A DNA stretch of 64,000 nucleotides from Clostridiaceae bacterium (GTDB lineage Bacteria > Bacillota > Clostridia > Oscillospirales > QAMX01): contig JAHAYX010000054.1 of NCBI GenBank assembly GCA_018384365.1, forward strand, positions 83,316 to 147,315. The letters run 5' to 3'. This document shows positions 33,716 through 42,506 of this stretch, piece after piece; the stretch's first letter is position 1, and each line of letters opens with the position of its first letter. The position numbers were made by a program, and so were the translations under genes. A model generated the notes under the pieces. The model was not told where the DNA came from, ran no database searches, and saw nothing but the letters and a program-made list of their open reading frames with translations.

Positions 33716-34172
33716 CGTCTTCGTCCTCGCCGTCGCAGCAGCCATCCTCACAGCAGTCGTCGTCGCAGTGGTCGCAGCCACAGTCGCAGACAGGATGGAA
33801 TTCCATCACACGGCCGCACTTCGGGCACTCCAGAGAACCTTCCTCCAGAATGTCGCCGTCGATATACAGCTCTTCGCCGCAGCCCGGGCACTTGATTTCA
33901 AAGAAATCGTCGTCGTCCTCATCCTCATCTTCATCCTCGTCGTCCTCTTCATCATCATAGAAGTCGTCTTCGAGGGAGGTGAGGTCTTCGTCGATGCCAT
34001 CGACCTGATCGCCGAGATCAATGATGTCATCCTCAATGTCGAGCATATCATGGACGATATCGTCAAGCACGTCGGCAATGGCGTTTAAAACTTTGGTTTC
34101 TTTCTTTTCGGGATCCAGTTCAAGACCTGCCATCAGGCCCTTCAGATAAGCTACCTTTTCCTGTGAAGTCAT
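33708..34172 (-). CDS. CD1247-type acidic zinc-ribbon protein
   Basis: A 154-residue protein with three parts: an N-terminal helical domain (TSQEKVAYLKGLMAGLELD, then KVLNAIADVLDDIV), typical of the CD1247 N-terminal family of Clostridia; a very acidic linker of Asp/Glu (about residues 68-92); and a zinc ribbon (CPGCGEELY ... CPKCGRVMEFH) followed by a Cys-rich tail (CDCGCDHC, CCEDGCC). The extra Cys may bind further metal. AGGAGG precedes the ATG. It sits between efp and the cupin gene. The role is unknown; the ribbon and acidic tail suggest a protein- or nucleic-acid-interaction module. Confidence 0.8.
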   Translation of the reverse strand: MTSQEKVAYLKGLMAGLELDPEKKETKVLNAIADVLDDIVHDMLDIEDDIIDLGDQVDGIDEDLTSLEDDFYDDEEDDEDEDEDEDDDDFFEIKCPGCGEELYIDGDILEEGSLECPKCGRVMEFHPVCDCGCDHCDDDCCEDGCCDGEDEDDD

Positions 34173-34191
34173 AGTTTCCTCCTGCCGCAGG

Positions 34192-34749
34192 TTATGCGCG
34201 GCTCAGATACTCGCCAACGCGGGTGTCGATCTTAATCTTGTCGCCTACATTGATGAAGAGCGGAACCTTGATTTCTGCGCCGGTCTCCAGCGTAGCGGGC
34301 TTCATGGTGTTCGTGGCGGTATCGCCGCGGACGCCGGGCTCGGTTGCCGTGATCTCCAGCTCCACGAACGTGGGCGGCTCAACAGCAAAGACGTTGCCCT
34401 TGTAGGACAGGATCTTAACCATCATTTCTTCCTTGACGAACTTCAGGCTGTCGCCGAGAACGTGGCTGTCGATCGGGATCTGCTCGAAGGATTCCATATC
34501 CATGAAGTAGTAGAGATCGCCGTCTGCATAGAGATACTGCATTTCGCGGCGCTCAACATAAGCGTTTTCAAATTTGTCGGTCGGGCTGAACGTACGCTCC
34601 GTCACAGCGCCGGTAATGACGTTCTTGATTTTGGTACGGACGAAAGCTGCGCCCTTACCGGGTTTTACGTGCTGGAATTCGACGACCTGGCAGACCTGGC
34701 CATCCATTTCAAAGGTAACACCGTTGCGAAAATCGCCGGCAGTGATCAT
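34192..34749 (-). CDS. efp: Translation elongation factor P
   Basis: EF-P, 185 residues, relieves ribosome stalling at polyproline. The start at 34749 ([18 protein letters not shown]) has GGAGG 7 bp upstream; an upstream extension lacks a site. Domain I carries the [12 protein letters not shown] loop, whose central Lys is the usual modification site; domains II and III follow, ending in GEYLSRA. Modification enzymes are not in the window. It leads a three-gene operon with the acidic zinc-ribbon and cupin genes. Confidence 0.97.
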   Translation of the reverse strand: MITAGDFRNGVTFEMDGQVCQVVEFQHVKPGKGAAFVRTKIKNVITGAVTERTFSPTDKFENAYVERREMQYLYADGDLYYFMDMESFEQIPIDSHVLGDSLKFVKEEMMVKILSYKGNVFAVEPPTFVELEITATEPGVRGDTATNTMKPATLETGAEIKVPLFINVGDKIKIDTRVGEYLSRA

Positions 34750-34792
34750 ATAAAAACCTCCATCAATATATAAATTGCTCACAGCTGACATC

Positions 34793-34821
34793 AGTATACG
34801 ACAAAACAAGCTATTTGGCAA
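34793..34821 (-). promoter_or_regulatory. Sigma-A promoter of the efp operon
   Basis: Minus strand TTGCCA, 17-bp spacer, TATACT. Confidence 0.8.
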
Positions 34822-34949
34822 GTATTATATGAAAATTTGTGATAATTTTGCCTTCGCGCATAACAAATGCGCCGCCGGCATAGGATATTTTGGCGTGATA
34901 GATAAAACGGTATGCAAAATACGCCGCATTTAAATTTTGGAGGCCCCCG

Positions 34950-36299
34950 ATGAACATTCTTTCTGTGTTGACGAGCGTTTCTGATGCCATATGGAGCGCT
35001 CCTGTGATTTTCGCCCTGTTTCTGCTTTTTATTTACATATCGTGGAAATCCGGCTTTCCACAGAGATATATTCCGTTTGGTGTCCGCACGGCGTTTGCAG
35101 GCGGCAGCGGCGTTTATAAAAGCCTCAGCCTCAGCCTGGCGGCGGTGTTGGGCGTCGGAAACATTGTGGGCGTTGCCCTGGCTATATCGTTTGGCGGGGC
35201 AGGGGCCGTGTTCTGGTGCTGGCTTGCGGGATTGACAGGCGTCGGCGTGCAGTATGCGGAGTGCCTTTTTTCGCTGAAATACCGGATACAGGACAAAGGC
35301 GGCGCCGCGCACGGAGGCCCCATGTATGTCATGCGCACAACCGGCCGCAAAGGGAGCGCGCTGCTGTATGCAGCGGCGGTCTGCCTGTGCGGCATTGCAA
35401 TGGGGGCGCTGATCCCGGCAAATTCGGTCTGCGAGGTGCTGGGAAAGGCGGGACGCCTTCCGCAGCCGCTGTTGGCCGCACTGATCACCATCCCTGCCGC
35501 GGTTGTGATTCTGGGGGGAGCAAGACGGATATTCGAGTTTTGCGCCGGCGCAGTGCCGGTTATTTTGGTGTGTTATATCGGCATTTGCCTGGCGGCACTT
35601 TGTATCTGCCGGAAGGAAGTGTTCCCGGCGCTGACACTGATTCTCAAGGAGGCGTTCAGCCCGGTATGCGCGGTTTCGGGATTGACGGGCTACGGCGTCG
35701 GACGCGCCGCACGCTGGGGCGTTGCGCGGGGACTTTTTTCGAGCGAGGCCGGAATGGGAACAGCCGGCATCAGCGCCGCTGCCTCAGAACGCGGCGTCGC
35801 GGCGGAACAGGCAATCGGCTGCGCCAGTTCGACGGTGTGGGATACGATGGTGCTGGCCGCACTGACCGGCGTGACATTTGTTGCGGCGGCGCTGCACGGC
35901 GGATACGGCTTTGGCAATGCACTTGCGCTTGCGGACCGCGCCTTTGCGCTGGTACCGATTGTCGGCCGGTATGTGCTGCCGGTCAGCATTACCATACTCG
36001 GCTTTTCCACGATCGTCGGCTGGTATTATATCGCGGAGCAGGCATACCGTTTCCTGTTTGGCGGACGCACTGTGCGGATTTTTTCCCTGGCCTGGATTGC
36101 CGCTGCCTTTGCCGGGGGAATGACGTCCATGGAACTTGCCTGGACGCTCTCCGACATCCTCTGCGTTTTCATGATGGCGCCCAATCTTGCCGCCGTGCTC
36201 CGCCTGCTGCCGGGTGCCAAAAACGATGCATATAAATTGAAATTGCTTGCCGCGACCCGGCAAAAAGTCAGGAGAAAAGATACTTTTCGTGCGGTTTAA
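34950..36299 (+). CDS. Sodium:alanine symporter (AGCS family), second copy
   Basis: A 449-residue AGCS-type symporter with about ten membrane helices. Motifs match the other copy at 16864-18381: LAAVLGVGNIVGVALAI, GGAGAVFWCW, SEAGMGTAG and GWYYIAEQAYRFLF. It is shorter and divergent, and has no riboswitch in its leader, so substrate or control differ; alanine is a reasonable guess. GGAGG lies before the ATG. No clear promoter is visible in the 200-bp gap to efp, though the gap is AT-rich. It is followed by a two-component operon. Confidence 0.9.
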   Translation: MNILSVLTSVSDAIWSAPVIFALFLLFIYISWKSGFPQRYIPFGVRTAFAGGSGVYKSLSLSLAAVLGVGNIVGVALAISFGGAGAVFWCWLAGLTGVGVQYAECLFSLKYRIQDKGGAAHGGPMYVMRTTGRKGSALLYAAAVCLCGIAMGALIPANSVCEVLGKAGRLPQPLLAALITIPAAVVILGGARRIFEFCAGAVPVILVCYIGICLAALCICRKEVFPALTLILKEAFSPVCAVSGLTGYGVGRAARWGVARGLFSSEAGMGTAGISAAASERGVAAEQAIGCASSTVWDTMVLAALTGVTFVAAALHGGYGFGNALALADRAFALVPIVGRYVLPVSITILGFSTIVGWYYIAEQAYRFLFGGRTVRIFSLAWIAAAFAGGMTSMELAWTLSDILCVFMMAPNLAAVLRLLPGAKNDAYKLKLLAATRQKVRRKDTFRAV

Positions 36300-36383
36300 T
36301 GTTTACAGAAAATTCATCCTAAACCGCAGCCGATGCAATATAATGAAACAGGAAGCTACAAAAGAATGGAGGCATATATTCCT

Positions 36384-37073
36384 ATGGCAAAAAAAGCATT
36401 GATCATAGAAGACGACGCAAATATCCGCGAATTGATGCGGCTTTATCTGGAAAAAGACGGATTTGAGGTCTATGGCGCGGCAGACGGCGGAAACGGTCTG
36501 CGCGAGTTCAAGCGCGTGGAGCCGGATATTGTCCTGCTGGACATCATGCTGCCCGTGATGGACGGCTGGCAGGTCTGCCATGAGATCCGCCGCGAGTCCA
36601 CGACGCCGATTATCATGCTCACGGCAAAGGGAGAAACGTCCGATAAGATTTCCGGACTGGAAATGGGCGCGGACGACTACATCGTAAAGCCCCTGGAAAT
36701 GAAGGAAGTCATTGCGCGCGTACACGCGGTGATGCGCCGCTATGCGCCTGAAACCGTTTCCTCCAAGCGTCTGGTGTTTGACGGACTCATTATCGATATG
36801 GAGGCCTATGACCTGACGGTCGCCGGAAAAAAAGTGGATACGCCGCCCAAGGAAATCGAGCTGCTCTACTTCCTGGCATCCAATCCGAACCGCGTTTTCA
36901 CGCGCTCGCAGCTTTTGGACGAGGTGTGGGGCTTTGACTACTTCGGCGACACCAGAACCATTGACGTACACGTGAAACGCCTGCGTGAAAAGCTGGAAAA
37001 TGTCAGCGATGAATGGGATCTTGCAACGGTCTGGGGTGTTGGATACAAGTTTGAACTGAGGAAAAATTCTTAA
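36384..37073 (+). CDS. OmpR-family response regulator
   Basis: A 229-residue regulator: receiver domain (residues 1-120) with Asp11/Asp12 and phospho-acceptor Asp53 (VLLDIMLP), Thr and Lys (IMLTAKG, IVKPLEM), then a winged-helix DNA-binding domain (about 130-228) with FTRSQLLDEVWG and TIDVHVKRLREKL. The ATG at 36384 gives the usual MAKKALIIEDD start; GGAGG is 12 nt upstream. A histidine kinase and an HtrA protease follow in the same operon, like the CssRS-HtrA secretion-stress system. Confidence 0.95.
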   Translation: MAKKALIIEDDANIRELMRLYLEKDGFEVYGAADGGNGLREFKRVEPDIVLLDIMLPVMDGWQVCHEIRRESTTPIIMLTAKGETSDKISGLEMGADDYIVKPLEMKEVIARVHAVMRRYAPETVSSKRLVFDGLIIDMEAYDLTVAGKKVDTPPKEIELLYFLASNPNRVFTRSQLLDEVWGFDYFGDTRTIDVHVKRLREKLENVSDEWDLATVWGVGYKFELRKNS

Positions 37074-37088
37074 AACAGGGGATTTGGT

Positions 37089-38543
37089 ATGAAAAGCCTG
37101 TTTTGGCGCTATTTGACGATGACGCTGCTGCTCCTGCTGATCTGCTTCAGCCTGTTCGGCGTGTGCTATATTGTCCAGACCTATACGTATACACTGGGAC
37201 AGCTGCAGGATATGCTGGACCAGGACTCCGAGAATGTTTCCAATCTGGCGGAACTTTTCTTTGAACGCAGGGACAATGCGATCCTTCGTTCCATGTTTTT
37301 GGCGGGTGTGTCCGCAATCGTCTGTGAAAATGACGAACAGGTGATGATCTGCGATGCAAACGGCCTGCTTTTATACTATGCCAATACAGAAGGCTATTCA
37401 GAAGGGTTCACGCTTCAACTTTCGGACGATATCATGAGCCGCGTGAAGAAAAATGGCGTATACGCGGAAGTAGGTACGCTGGGCGGTGTGCTGAGCACGG
37501 TGAACTATACGAGCGGACGCAGCGTGATCAAGGCGGACGGCACACTGCTGGGTGCGGTGTTTGTCTCCGCTTCTCCGGGTTCTGCCCGGGATATGTTTGA
37601 GTATTACCAGCGCATTTTCTTTATTATCGGCATGGTTGTTTTGATGGTGGGCATGGTGATTTCCTACATCATGGCGCGAAATATGGCGAAACCGCTGCGC
37701 ATGATGACAAAAGCTACGCGCGCATACGCGCTGGGCGACTTTTCCGTCCGCCTGCCGGAGGACAGAACCGACGAGATCGGCGAATTGGCGCACAGTCTGA
37801 ATCAGATGTCTGCTTCGCTCAACAAGCTGGAGGAACTGCGTTCATCGTTCATTGCCAACGTTTCGCATGAGCTGAAAACGCCGATGACCACAATTGCCGG
37901 CTTTGCGGACGGCATTCTGGACGGCACCATTCCGCCGGAGCGAGAACGGGAATACCTGACCATTATTTCGCACGATACGCGCCGCCTGTCGCGCCTGGTT
38001 GTGCGTATGCTGGAGGCCAGCCGCCTCTCATCCGGCCAGATCCAGCTGCACCCCACAATTTTTGATATCAGTGAGATGATCCGCCTGAATATCCTGGAGT
38101 TCGAGGGCCGGATTGAAGAAAAAAATATGACAGTGGACGTCTTTTTTGAGCAGGACGTCATGAATGTCACGGCGGACCAGGACAACATCACACAGGTGGT
38201 GTACAACCTGCTTGACAACGCCTGCAAATATGGCGCGGAAAACGGCGTGCTGCGTGTTTCCGCGATCCATGAGAACACCAAAACGCGCATCACCATCGCA
38301 AACTCCGGTAAGGAGATCCCGGCGGATATGCTGCCGTATATTTTTGACAGATTCTATAAGACGGACAAGTCACGTGGCGTGGATTCCAACAGCACAGGAC
38401 TGGGCCTTTTTATTGTCAAATCCATCCTGAATATGCACGGCGAGGAAATCCATGCGACCAGCCGTGACGGCGTGACGACCTTCACCTTTACGCTGCCGAC
38501 TGCGCCGGAAAAACAGCCTGGACAAACGGGAAGACATTCCTGA
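37089..38543 (+). CDS. Sensor histidine kinase
   Basis: A 484-residue kinase with two membrane helices (about 9-31 and 178-200), an extracellular sensor of about 145 residues, a HAMP domain (about 200-253, RNMAKPLRMMTKATRAY), a HisKA domain with phospho-acceptor His260 (FIANVSHELKTPMTT), and a HATPase_c domain with N, G1, F and G2 boxes (NLLDNACKYG, FDRFYKTDKS, STGLGLFI). It partners the regulator 15 bp upstream. The downstream HtrA gene suggests that it senses misfolded or excess exported protein. Confidence 0.95.
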   Translation: MKSLFWRYLTMTLLLLLICFSLFGVCYIVQTYTYTLGQLQDMLDQDSENVSNLAELFFERRDNAILRSMFLAGVSAIVCENDEQVMICDANGLLLYYANTEGYSEGFTLQLSDDIMSRVKKNGVYAEVGTLGGVLSTVNYTSGRSVIKADGTLLGAVFVSASPGSARDMFEYYQRIFFIIGMVVLMVGMVISYIMARNMAKPLRMMTKATRAYALGDFSVRLPEDRTDEIGELAHSLNQMSASLNKLEELRSSFIANVSHELKTPMTTIAGFADGILDGTIPPEREREYLTIISHDTRRLSRLVVRMLEASRLSSGQIQLHPTIFDISEMIRLNILEFEGRIEEKNMTVDVFFEQDVMNVTADQDNITQVVYNLLDNACKYGAENGVLRVSAIHENTKTRITIANSGKEIPADMLPYIFDRFYKTDKSRGVDSNSTGLGLFIVKSILNMHGEEIHATSRDGVTTFTFTLPTAPEKQPGQTGRHS

Positions 38544-38558
38544 TTTGGGGGAAAATTT

Positions 38559-40223
38559 ATGGACTTTCGTGATCAAGATAACAGGACGCCCGAAGAGAAA
38601 CCGGCTGCACAGCCGCTGCCGGAGCAGGACACCCCGATTCCATCTGCCGGTCAGGACGAAAACAACACACATTCCCAGGAATGGTCCGGAAGCATAGCAG
38701 AGAACCCTGACGCCGCTCCGCTTTCTGCACCGGCGGCTGTTTCGGACTGTCCAAACGGTGAGGCACAGCCCTCTGCAGCTCCGCAGCCTCCCGCTGCACC
38801 GCAGCCGCCATGGCTGCGCACTGGAACTGCCCCCGCGGCATACACCGCGCCATACAGACAACCCGGATATTCCTCCTATACAGACCCGCTCCGCAGCCCG
38901 GGAATCCCGGCAAATGCGCCGGATGGTGCCTATCGGACGAAGAAAAAACATACGGGCAGAAATGTCTGCCTGCTGATCCTGGCTTTTGTATTTGCATTGG
39001 CGCTGGGCGGCGGCATGATGTTCTGCGCGATTTATACCGGGGCAATGGCGGATCTGGAGCAGCTGCTGCGCGACCCGTTTGCCGGGCCGCATGATGTACC
39101 GTCGGAAGGCTCGATTCCGGACGGCGGCGATACGCTTCCGCCGGACGATACGCCGCCGGATAACCTGCCGGACGGGGAAGAAAACCAGGACAGCAGCAGC
39201 GCACCGGGCGGCAGCGCACAGAAACCGTTTGTTCCGGTTGAAGGTGCGCCGCTTCTGAACATTGTCTCCGTGGAGGATGAGGGGGAAAACTATCGGGAAG
39301 AGCTGGATATCCCCTCGATTGCGGAGCTTGCACAGCCTTCGGTTGTCGGCGTGATCAAATATGTCAGCGAAAATCCCCAGGAGGGCTACACCATCGGCTC
39401 CGGCACGATTTTCACGGAGGATGGTTTTATCATCACCAACGAACACGTGGTTTCGGATCCATACAGCATTACGGTACTCCTGTATGACGGCACGGAATAC
39501 GAAGCAGAGGTCGTTGCCTCTGATGATGATGCAGACATTGCTGTTCTGAAAATTGACGCGCACGGCCTGACGCCCGCGGAATTCGGAGATTCCACGCAGC
39601 TGCGTGTCGGTGAAATCTCCGTGGCGATCGGCTGCCCGGCATCCGTGGATCTGCAGGGCACGACGACGGCCGGCATTATTTCCGCGCTGGACCGCGTGAT
39701 TACCGTGGATGCCGCCGGACGCACCATGCGCCTGCTGCAAACGGACGCGGCTATCAATCCGGGCAATTCCGGCGGCCCGCTTCTCAATAAATACGGTCAG
39801 GTCATCGGCATCAATACTGTGAAGATGAGCTCGACCATGTATGAGGGTTTGTGCTTTGCTATCCCCACCAGCGAACTGGAAACGATCGTTTCGGATCTGT
39901 TTACCTATGGCTATGTGCGCGGCTATCCGGCAATCGGTATCATGGCAAGTTCCGTGATGGCGGCGGAGGATGACTACGGCGGCTCGCCTGCCGGCGTCCT
40001 GGTGGCCAGCATTGACCCGCTGAGCGGCGCTTACGGCCTGGTGGAAGTGGGCGATATCATTACGCACTGCAACGGCACAGAGGTGATTGCCGTGGCGCAG
40101 ATCAATACCATTAAAAACCGCCTGAAGGTCGGCGATACCATTACGCTCACCATTTACCGGAAGGGTGAAACCTTTGATGTAGAGATTGTTCTGGTCGATC
40201 AGTACGATCTTTCGGGAGATTAA
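38559..40223 (+). CDS. HtrA/DegP-like membrane serine protease with PDZ domain
   Basis: A 554-residue quality-control protease outside the membrane. The N terminus (1-125) is Pro/Gln/Ala-rich and cytoplasmic, one membrane helix (about 128-152) follows, then an acidic/Pro-rich linker, a trypsin-like S1C domain with triad His296 (ITNEHVVS), Asp326 (DADIAVLKI) and Ser404 (NPGNSGGPLL), and a PDZ domain (about 450-550) that recognises C-termini of substrates. GGGGG precedes the ATG 15 bp after the kinase stop. The operon therefore couples sensing with proteolysis. A terminator follows. Confidence 0.95.
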   Translation: MDFRDQDNRTPEEKPAAQPLPEQDTPIPSAGQDENNTHSQEWSGSIAENPDAAPLSAPAAVSDCPNGEAQPSAAPQPPAAPQPPWLRTGTAPAAYTAPYRQPGYSSYTDPLRSPGIPANAPDGAYRTKKKHTGRNVCLLILAFVFALALGGGMMFCAIYTGAMADLEQLLRDPFAGPHDVPSEGSIPDGGDTLPPDDTPPDNLPDGEENQDSSSAPGGSAQKPFVPVEGAPLLNIVSVEDEGENYREELDIPSIAELAQPSVVGVIKYVSENPQEGYTIGSGTIFTEDGFIITNEHVVSDPYSITVLLYDGTEYEAEVVASDDDADIAVLKIDAHGLTPAEFGDSTQLRVGEISVAIGCPASVDLQGTTTAGIISALDRVITVDAAGRTMRLLQTDAAINPGNSGGPLLNKYGQVIGINTVKMSSTMYEGLCFAIPTSELETIVSDLFTYGYVRGYPAIGIMASSVMAAEDDYGGSPAGVLVASIDPLSGAYGLVEVGDIITHCNGTEVIAVAQINTIKNRLKVGDTITLTIYRKGETFDVEIVLVDQYDLSGD

Positions 40224-40262
40224 GAGGAAAGTCGGTGTTTTTCACACACCGGCTCTCTTTTT
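40224..40262 (+). terminator. Intrinsic terminator after the HtrA gene
   Basis: GTCGGTGT / ACACCGGC stem with extended AGAG/CTCT pairing, then TTTTT. Confidence 0.75.
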
Positions 40263-40299
40263 ACTTGAAATTCTTGCCGCTTGCCCCAGAAATTCAAAC

Positions 40300-40328
40300 T
40301 TTAAAACCGTTTCGCACCGATGTATAAT
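40300..40328 (+). promoter_or_regulatory. Promoter of the MecA-like/tadA genes
   Basis: TTTAAA, 17-bp spacer, TATAAT; the -35 is weak. Confidence 0.55.
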
Positions 40329-40350
40329 CTCCATACGAGGTGATGATCGG

Positions 40351-40800
40351 ATGAAGGTACAGAAAACTGGTCCCGACAGCGTTTTGCTGGTATTAAATGT
40401 GTCGGAATTGCAGGATAAAAACGAACTGCGGCGGCGCGCCCGCGAAGCGCTTGCCAGCGAGGGTATTCCGGCCGGGGAAACGCCCGAAATGACGGCCTAT
40501 ACGGCCGGCGGAAAGGCCGTGGTGTTTGTGTGCGCCGGGGAAAGGCATGATACATACTTCGGATTTGACACGGCGGACGATCTGATGGATGCCGCCTGTG
40601 AAGCGGAACGCTTATTCCCAAAGGCCGGGGCAAGCCTGCGCCGCGCAGACGGCCGGTTTTATCTGACAACAGATTGCCGCCGTGCAGCAGAACTGCTGCG
40701 GGAATATGCCTCCGTAATCGCGGAAGACGGCGGGCTTTGTGAAAACAGTGAAGTGATACTCGCGCAGAGCGCGTTTCAAATTTTATCTGGTCGGTGCTGA
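40351..40800 (+). CDS. Short MecA-like (NegReg) adaptor protein
   Basis: A 149-residue protein whose C-terminal half resembles the MecA domain that binds ClpC: ADDLMDAACEAERLF, GRFYLTTDCRRAAELLREYA and ENSEVILAQSAFQIL follow the order seen in MecA (DLI helix, YYL strand, EYG turn, final helix). The N-terminal substrate-binding half is short, so the protein is well under the usual 210-240 residues. If correct it would deliver a substrate to a Clp protease. The ATG at 40351 follows GAGGTGAT. tadA starts the base after its stop. Alternative: an unrelated small regulator. Confidence 0.55.
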   Translation: MKVQKTGPDSVLLVLNVSELQDKNELRRRAREALASEGIPAGETPEMTAYTAGGKAVVFVCAGERHDTYFGFDTADDLMDAACEAERLFPKAGASLRRADGRFYLTTDCRRAAELLREYASVIAEDGGLCENSEVILAQSAFQILSGRC

Positions 40801-41274
40801 ATGGAAAAAGACAACTATATGGGACTTGCAATTGAATTGGCGCGGGAAGCGCTTGCCGACGGTGAAGTCCCCGTCGGTTGTGTCATCGTGCGGGACGGTA
40901 CGGTGATCGGACGCGGACGCAACCGCCGCGAAGGCGGCTGTGACGCAACGGCCCACGCGGAAATTCTGGCGATACAGGAGGCGTGCCGCGCCGTGGGCGG
41001 CTGGCGGCTTTCGGAATGTACGTTATATGTCACGCTGGAGCCCTGCGCCATGTGTACCGGTGCAATTGTGAATGCGCGTATCCCTGTTGTGGTATATGGC
41101 GCACGCGACCGGCTTGCCGGGGCGTGCGGCGGCGTTTTAAACCTCTTTGAAGAGGGCTTCGGCCATCACCCGAAGCTGTATGGCGGCATACGGGAGCAGG
41201 AGTGCGCGCAGCTGCTTGCCGCTTTCTTCCAGGAAAGGCGTCAGGCCGCCGGCTGCACGGAGGAGAACATCTGA
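40801..41274 (+). CDS. tadA: tRNA-specific adenosine deaminase TadA
   Basis: A 157-residue zinc deaminase that converts A34 to inosine in tRNA-Arg(ACG), needed to read CGN codons. The active site is complete: HAE (ATAHAEILAIQEAC, His ligand and catalytic Glu) and PCAMC (LEPCAMCTGAIVN, two Cys ligands). The Arg/Asp-rich GGVLNLFEEGFGHHPKLYGG is typical of TadA rather than free-nucleoside deaminases. It starts immediately after the preceding stop, so translation is coupled. Confidence 0.95.
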   Translation: MEKDNYMGLAIELAREALADGEVPVGCVIVRDGTVIGRGRNRREGGCDATAHAEILAIQEACRAVGGWRLSECTLYVTLEPCAMCTGAIVNARIPVVVYGARDRLAGACGGVLNLFEEGFGHHPKLYGGIREQECAQLLAAFFQERRQAAGCTEENI

Positions 41275-41302
41275 AAGTTTTGCGCGAAGGCTGTTTTTTC
41301 CG

Positions 41303-41331
41303 TTGACATCCTCTGTAAGTTGTGCCATAAT
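41303..41331 (+). promoter_or_regulatory. Sigma-A promoter of hprK
   Basis: TTGACA (41303-41308), 17-bp spacer, CATAAT (41326-41331). Confidence 0.8.
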
Positions 41332-41357
41332 AGGGTTAACTTATTATGGAGGATTTT

Positions 41358-42299
41358 ATGGATTTTAACGGATATAAAAAACCAAGCGTTCCACTTTCGG
41401 ACGTGATACACGAATTTGACCTGGAAGTGCTCAATGCCCCGGAGGGAATGGAGCATATTATGGTCGAATCGGATGACATCAACCGTCCCGGGCTTCAGCT
41501 GACGGGATTTTTTGATTATTTTGACCCAAACCATCTGCAGATTTTCGGAAATGAAGAGATTTCCTATCTGGAACGTATGGAGCCGGAGGAGCGTGCGGAA
41601 ATTCTGGACAAGCTTTTTTCCTATCAGCTGCCTGCCCTGATCATCAGCCGCAATCTGGAGCCGGTTCCGGAGTGTCTGGAGATGGCAAAGCTCCATAAGG
41701 TGCCGCTGCTCCGCTCGCGCGAGTGGACGAGCACACTCATGAGCGATATGCTCTCCACGCTGAAGGTCTGGCTTGCGCCGCAGATCACGCGTCACGGCGT
41801 GCTGGTTGAGGTGTACGGCGAAGGTATCCTCATTCTGGGCGATTCCGGCATCGGTAAAAGTGAAACCGCCATCGAACTTGTCAAGCGCGGCCACCGCCTG
41901 ATAGCGGACGACGCGGTGGAAATCCGGCGTGTCTCCAATCGCACGCTGGTTGGCAGCGCACCGGAAGTGATCCGTCATTTTGTCGAACTGCGCGGCATCG
42001 GCGTGATAGACGTCCGCCGTATTTTCGGTATGGGCTCCGTCAAGATGACGGAACGTGTGGATTTGGTTATCAAGCTGGAACCGTGGGAAGAGGGCCACAG
42101 CTACGACCGTCTGGGCGTGGAAGCGCAGGAAATCAACATTCTGGATATCCATGTGCCCCTGGTGACGATCCCGGTCCGTCCGGGACGGAATCTGGCGGTG
42201 ATTCTGGAGGTTGCGGCCATGAATAACCGTGACCGGAAGATGGGCTTCAATGCGGCGCACGAGCTTTTGAACAGATTAAACGACGATTTTGGCAATTGA
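41358..42299 (+). CDS. hprK: HPr kinase/phosphorylase
   Basis: A 313-residue bifunctional enzyme that phosphorylates Ser46 of HPr and removes it by phosphorolysis, the control point of carbon catabolite repression in Bacillota. The P-loop GDSGIGKSE (about 159-167) and the HPr-kinase signature (ELRGIGVIDVRRIFGMGSVK) are intact. The ATG at 41358 follows ATGGAGG; an earlier ATG at 41346 overlaps that site. Neither ptsH nor ptsI is in the window. A terminator follows. Confidence 0.96.
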   Translation: MDFNGYKKPSVPLSDVIHEFDLEVLNAPEGMEHIMVESDDINRPGLQLTGFFDYFDPNHLQIFGNEEISYLERMEPEERAEILDKLFSYQLPALIISRNLEPVPECLEMAKLHKVPLLRSREWTSTLMSDMLSTLKVWLAPQITRHGVLVEVYGEGILILGDSGIGKSETAIELVKRGHRLIADDAVEIRRVSNRTLVGSAPEVIRHFVELRGIGVIDVRRIFGMGSVKMTERVDLVIKLEPWEEGHSYDRLGVEAQEINILDIHVPLVTIPVRPGRNLAVILEVAAMNNRDRKMGFNAAHELLNRLNDDFGN

Positions 42300-42340
42300 C
42301 AGACTTGGAAGGTCAGGCGTTGTTTATAGAATTGTATGAG

Positions 42341-42367
42341 AAGGTACGGGGATCCCGTACCTTTTTT
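42341..42367 (+). terminator. Intrinsic terminator of hprK
   Basis: GGTACGGG / CCCGTACC palindrome followed by six T. Confidence 0.85.
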
Positions 42368-42506
42368 CTATGAAATGAGGAAGGAGATTTTTACTTTAAC
42401 CGCTTCATTTTATGGGAAAGATAAGCTATAATAGAAGCAGGATAGTTTGGCTGCGGCGGGATCACGCGCCGGGCCGTTTCCGATCACTGAAACGGGAGGT
42501 CTGACT

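Noticed and set aside
34822-34949. A -35/-10 pair for the second AGCS gene
   Set aside because: Only weak matches such as TTGTGA ... ATAACA are present; not good enough to call.
42447-42506. ATG start for murB at 42447
   Set aside because: No ribosome site; the TTG at 42507 has GGGAGG and gives the usual N terminus.
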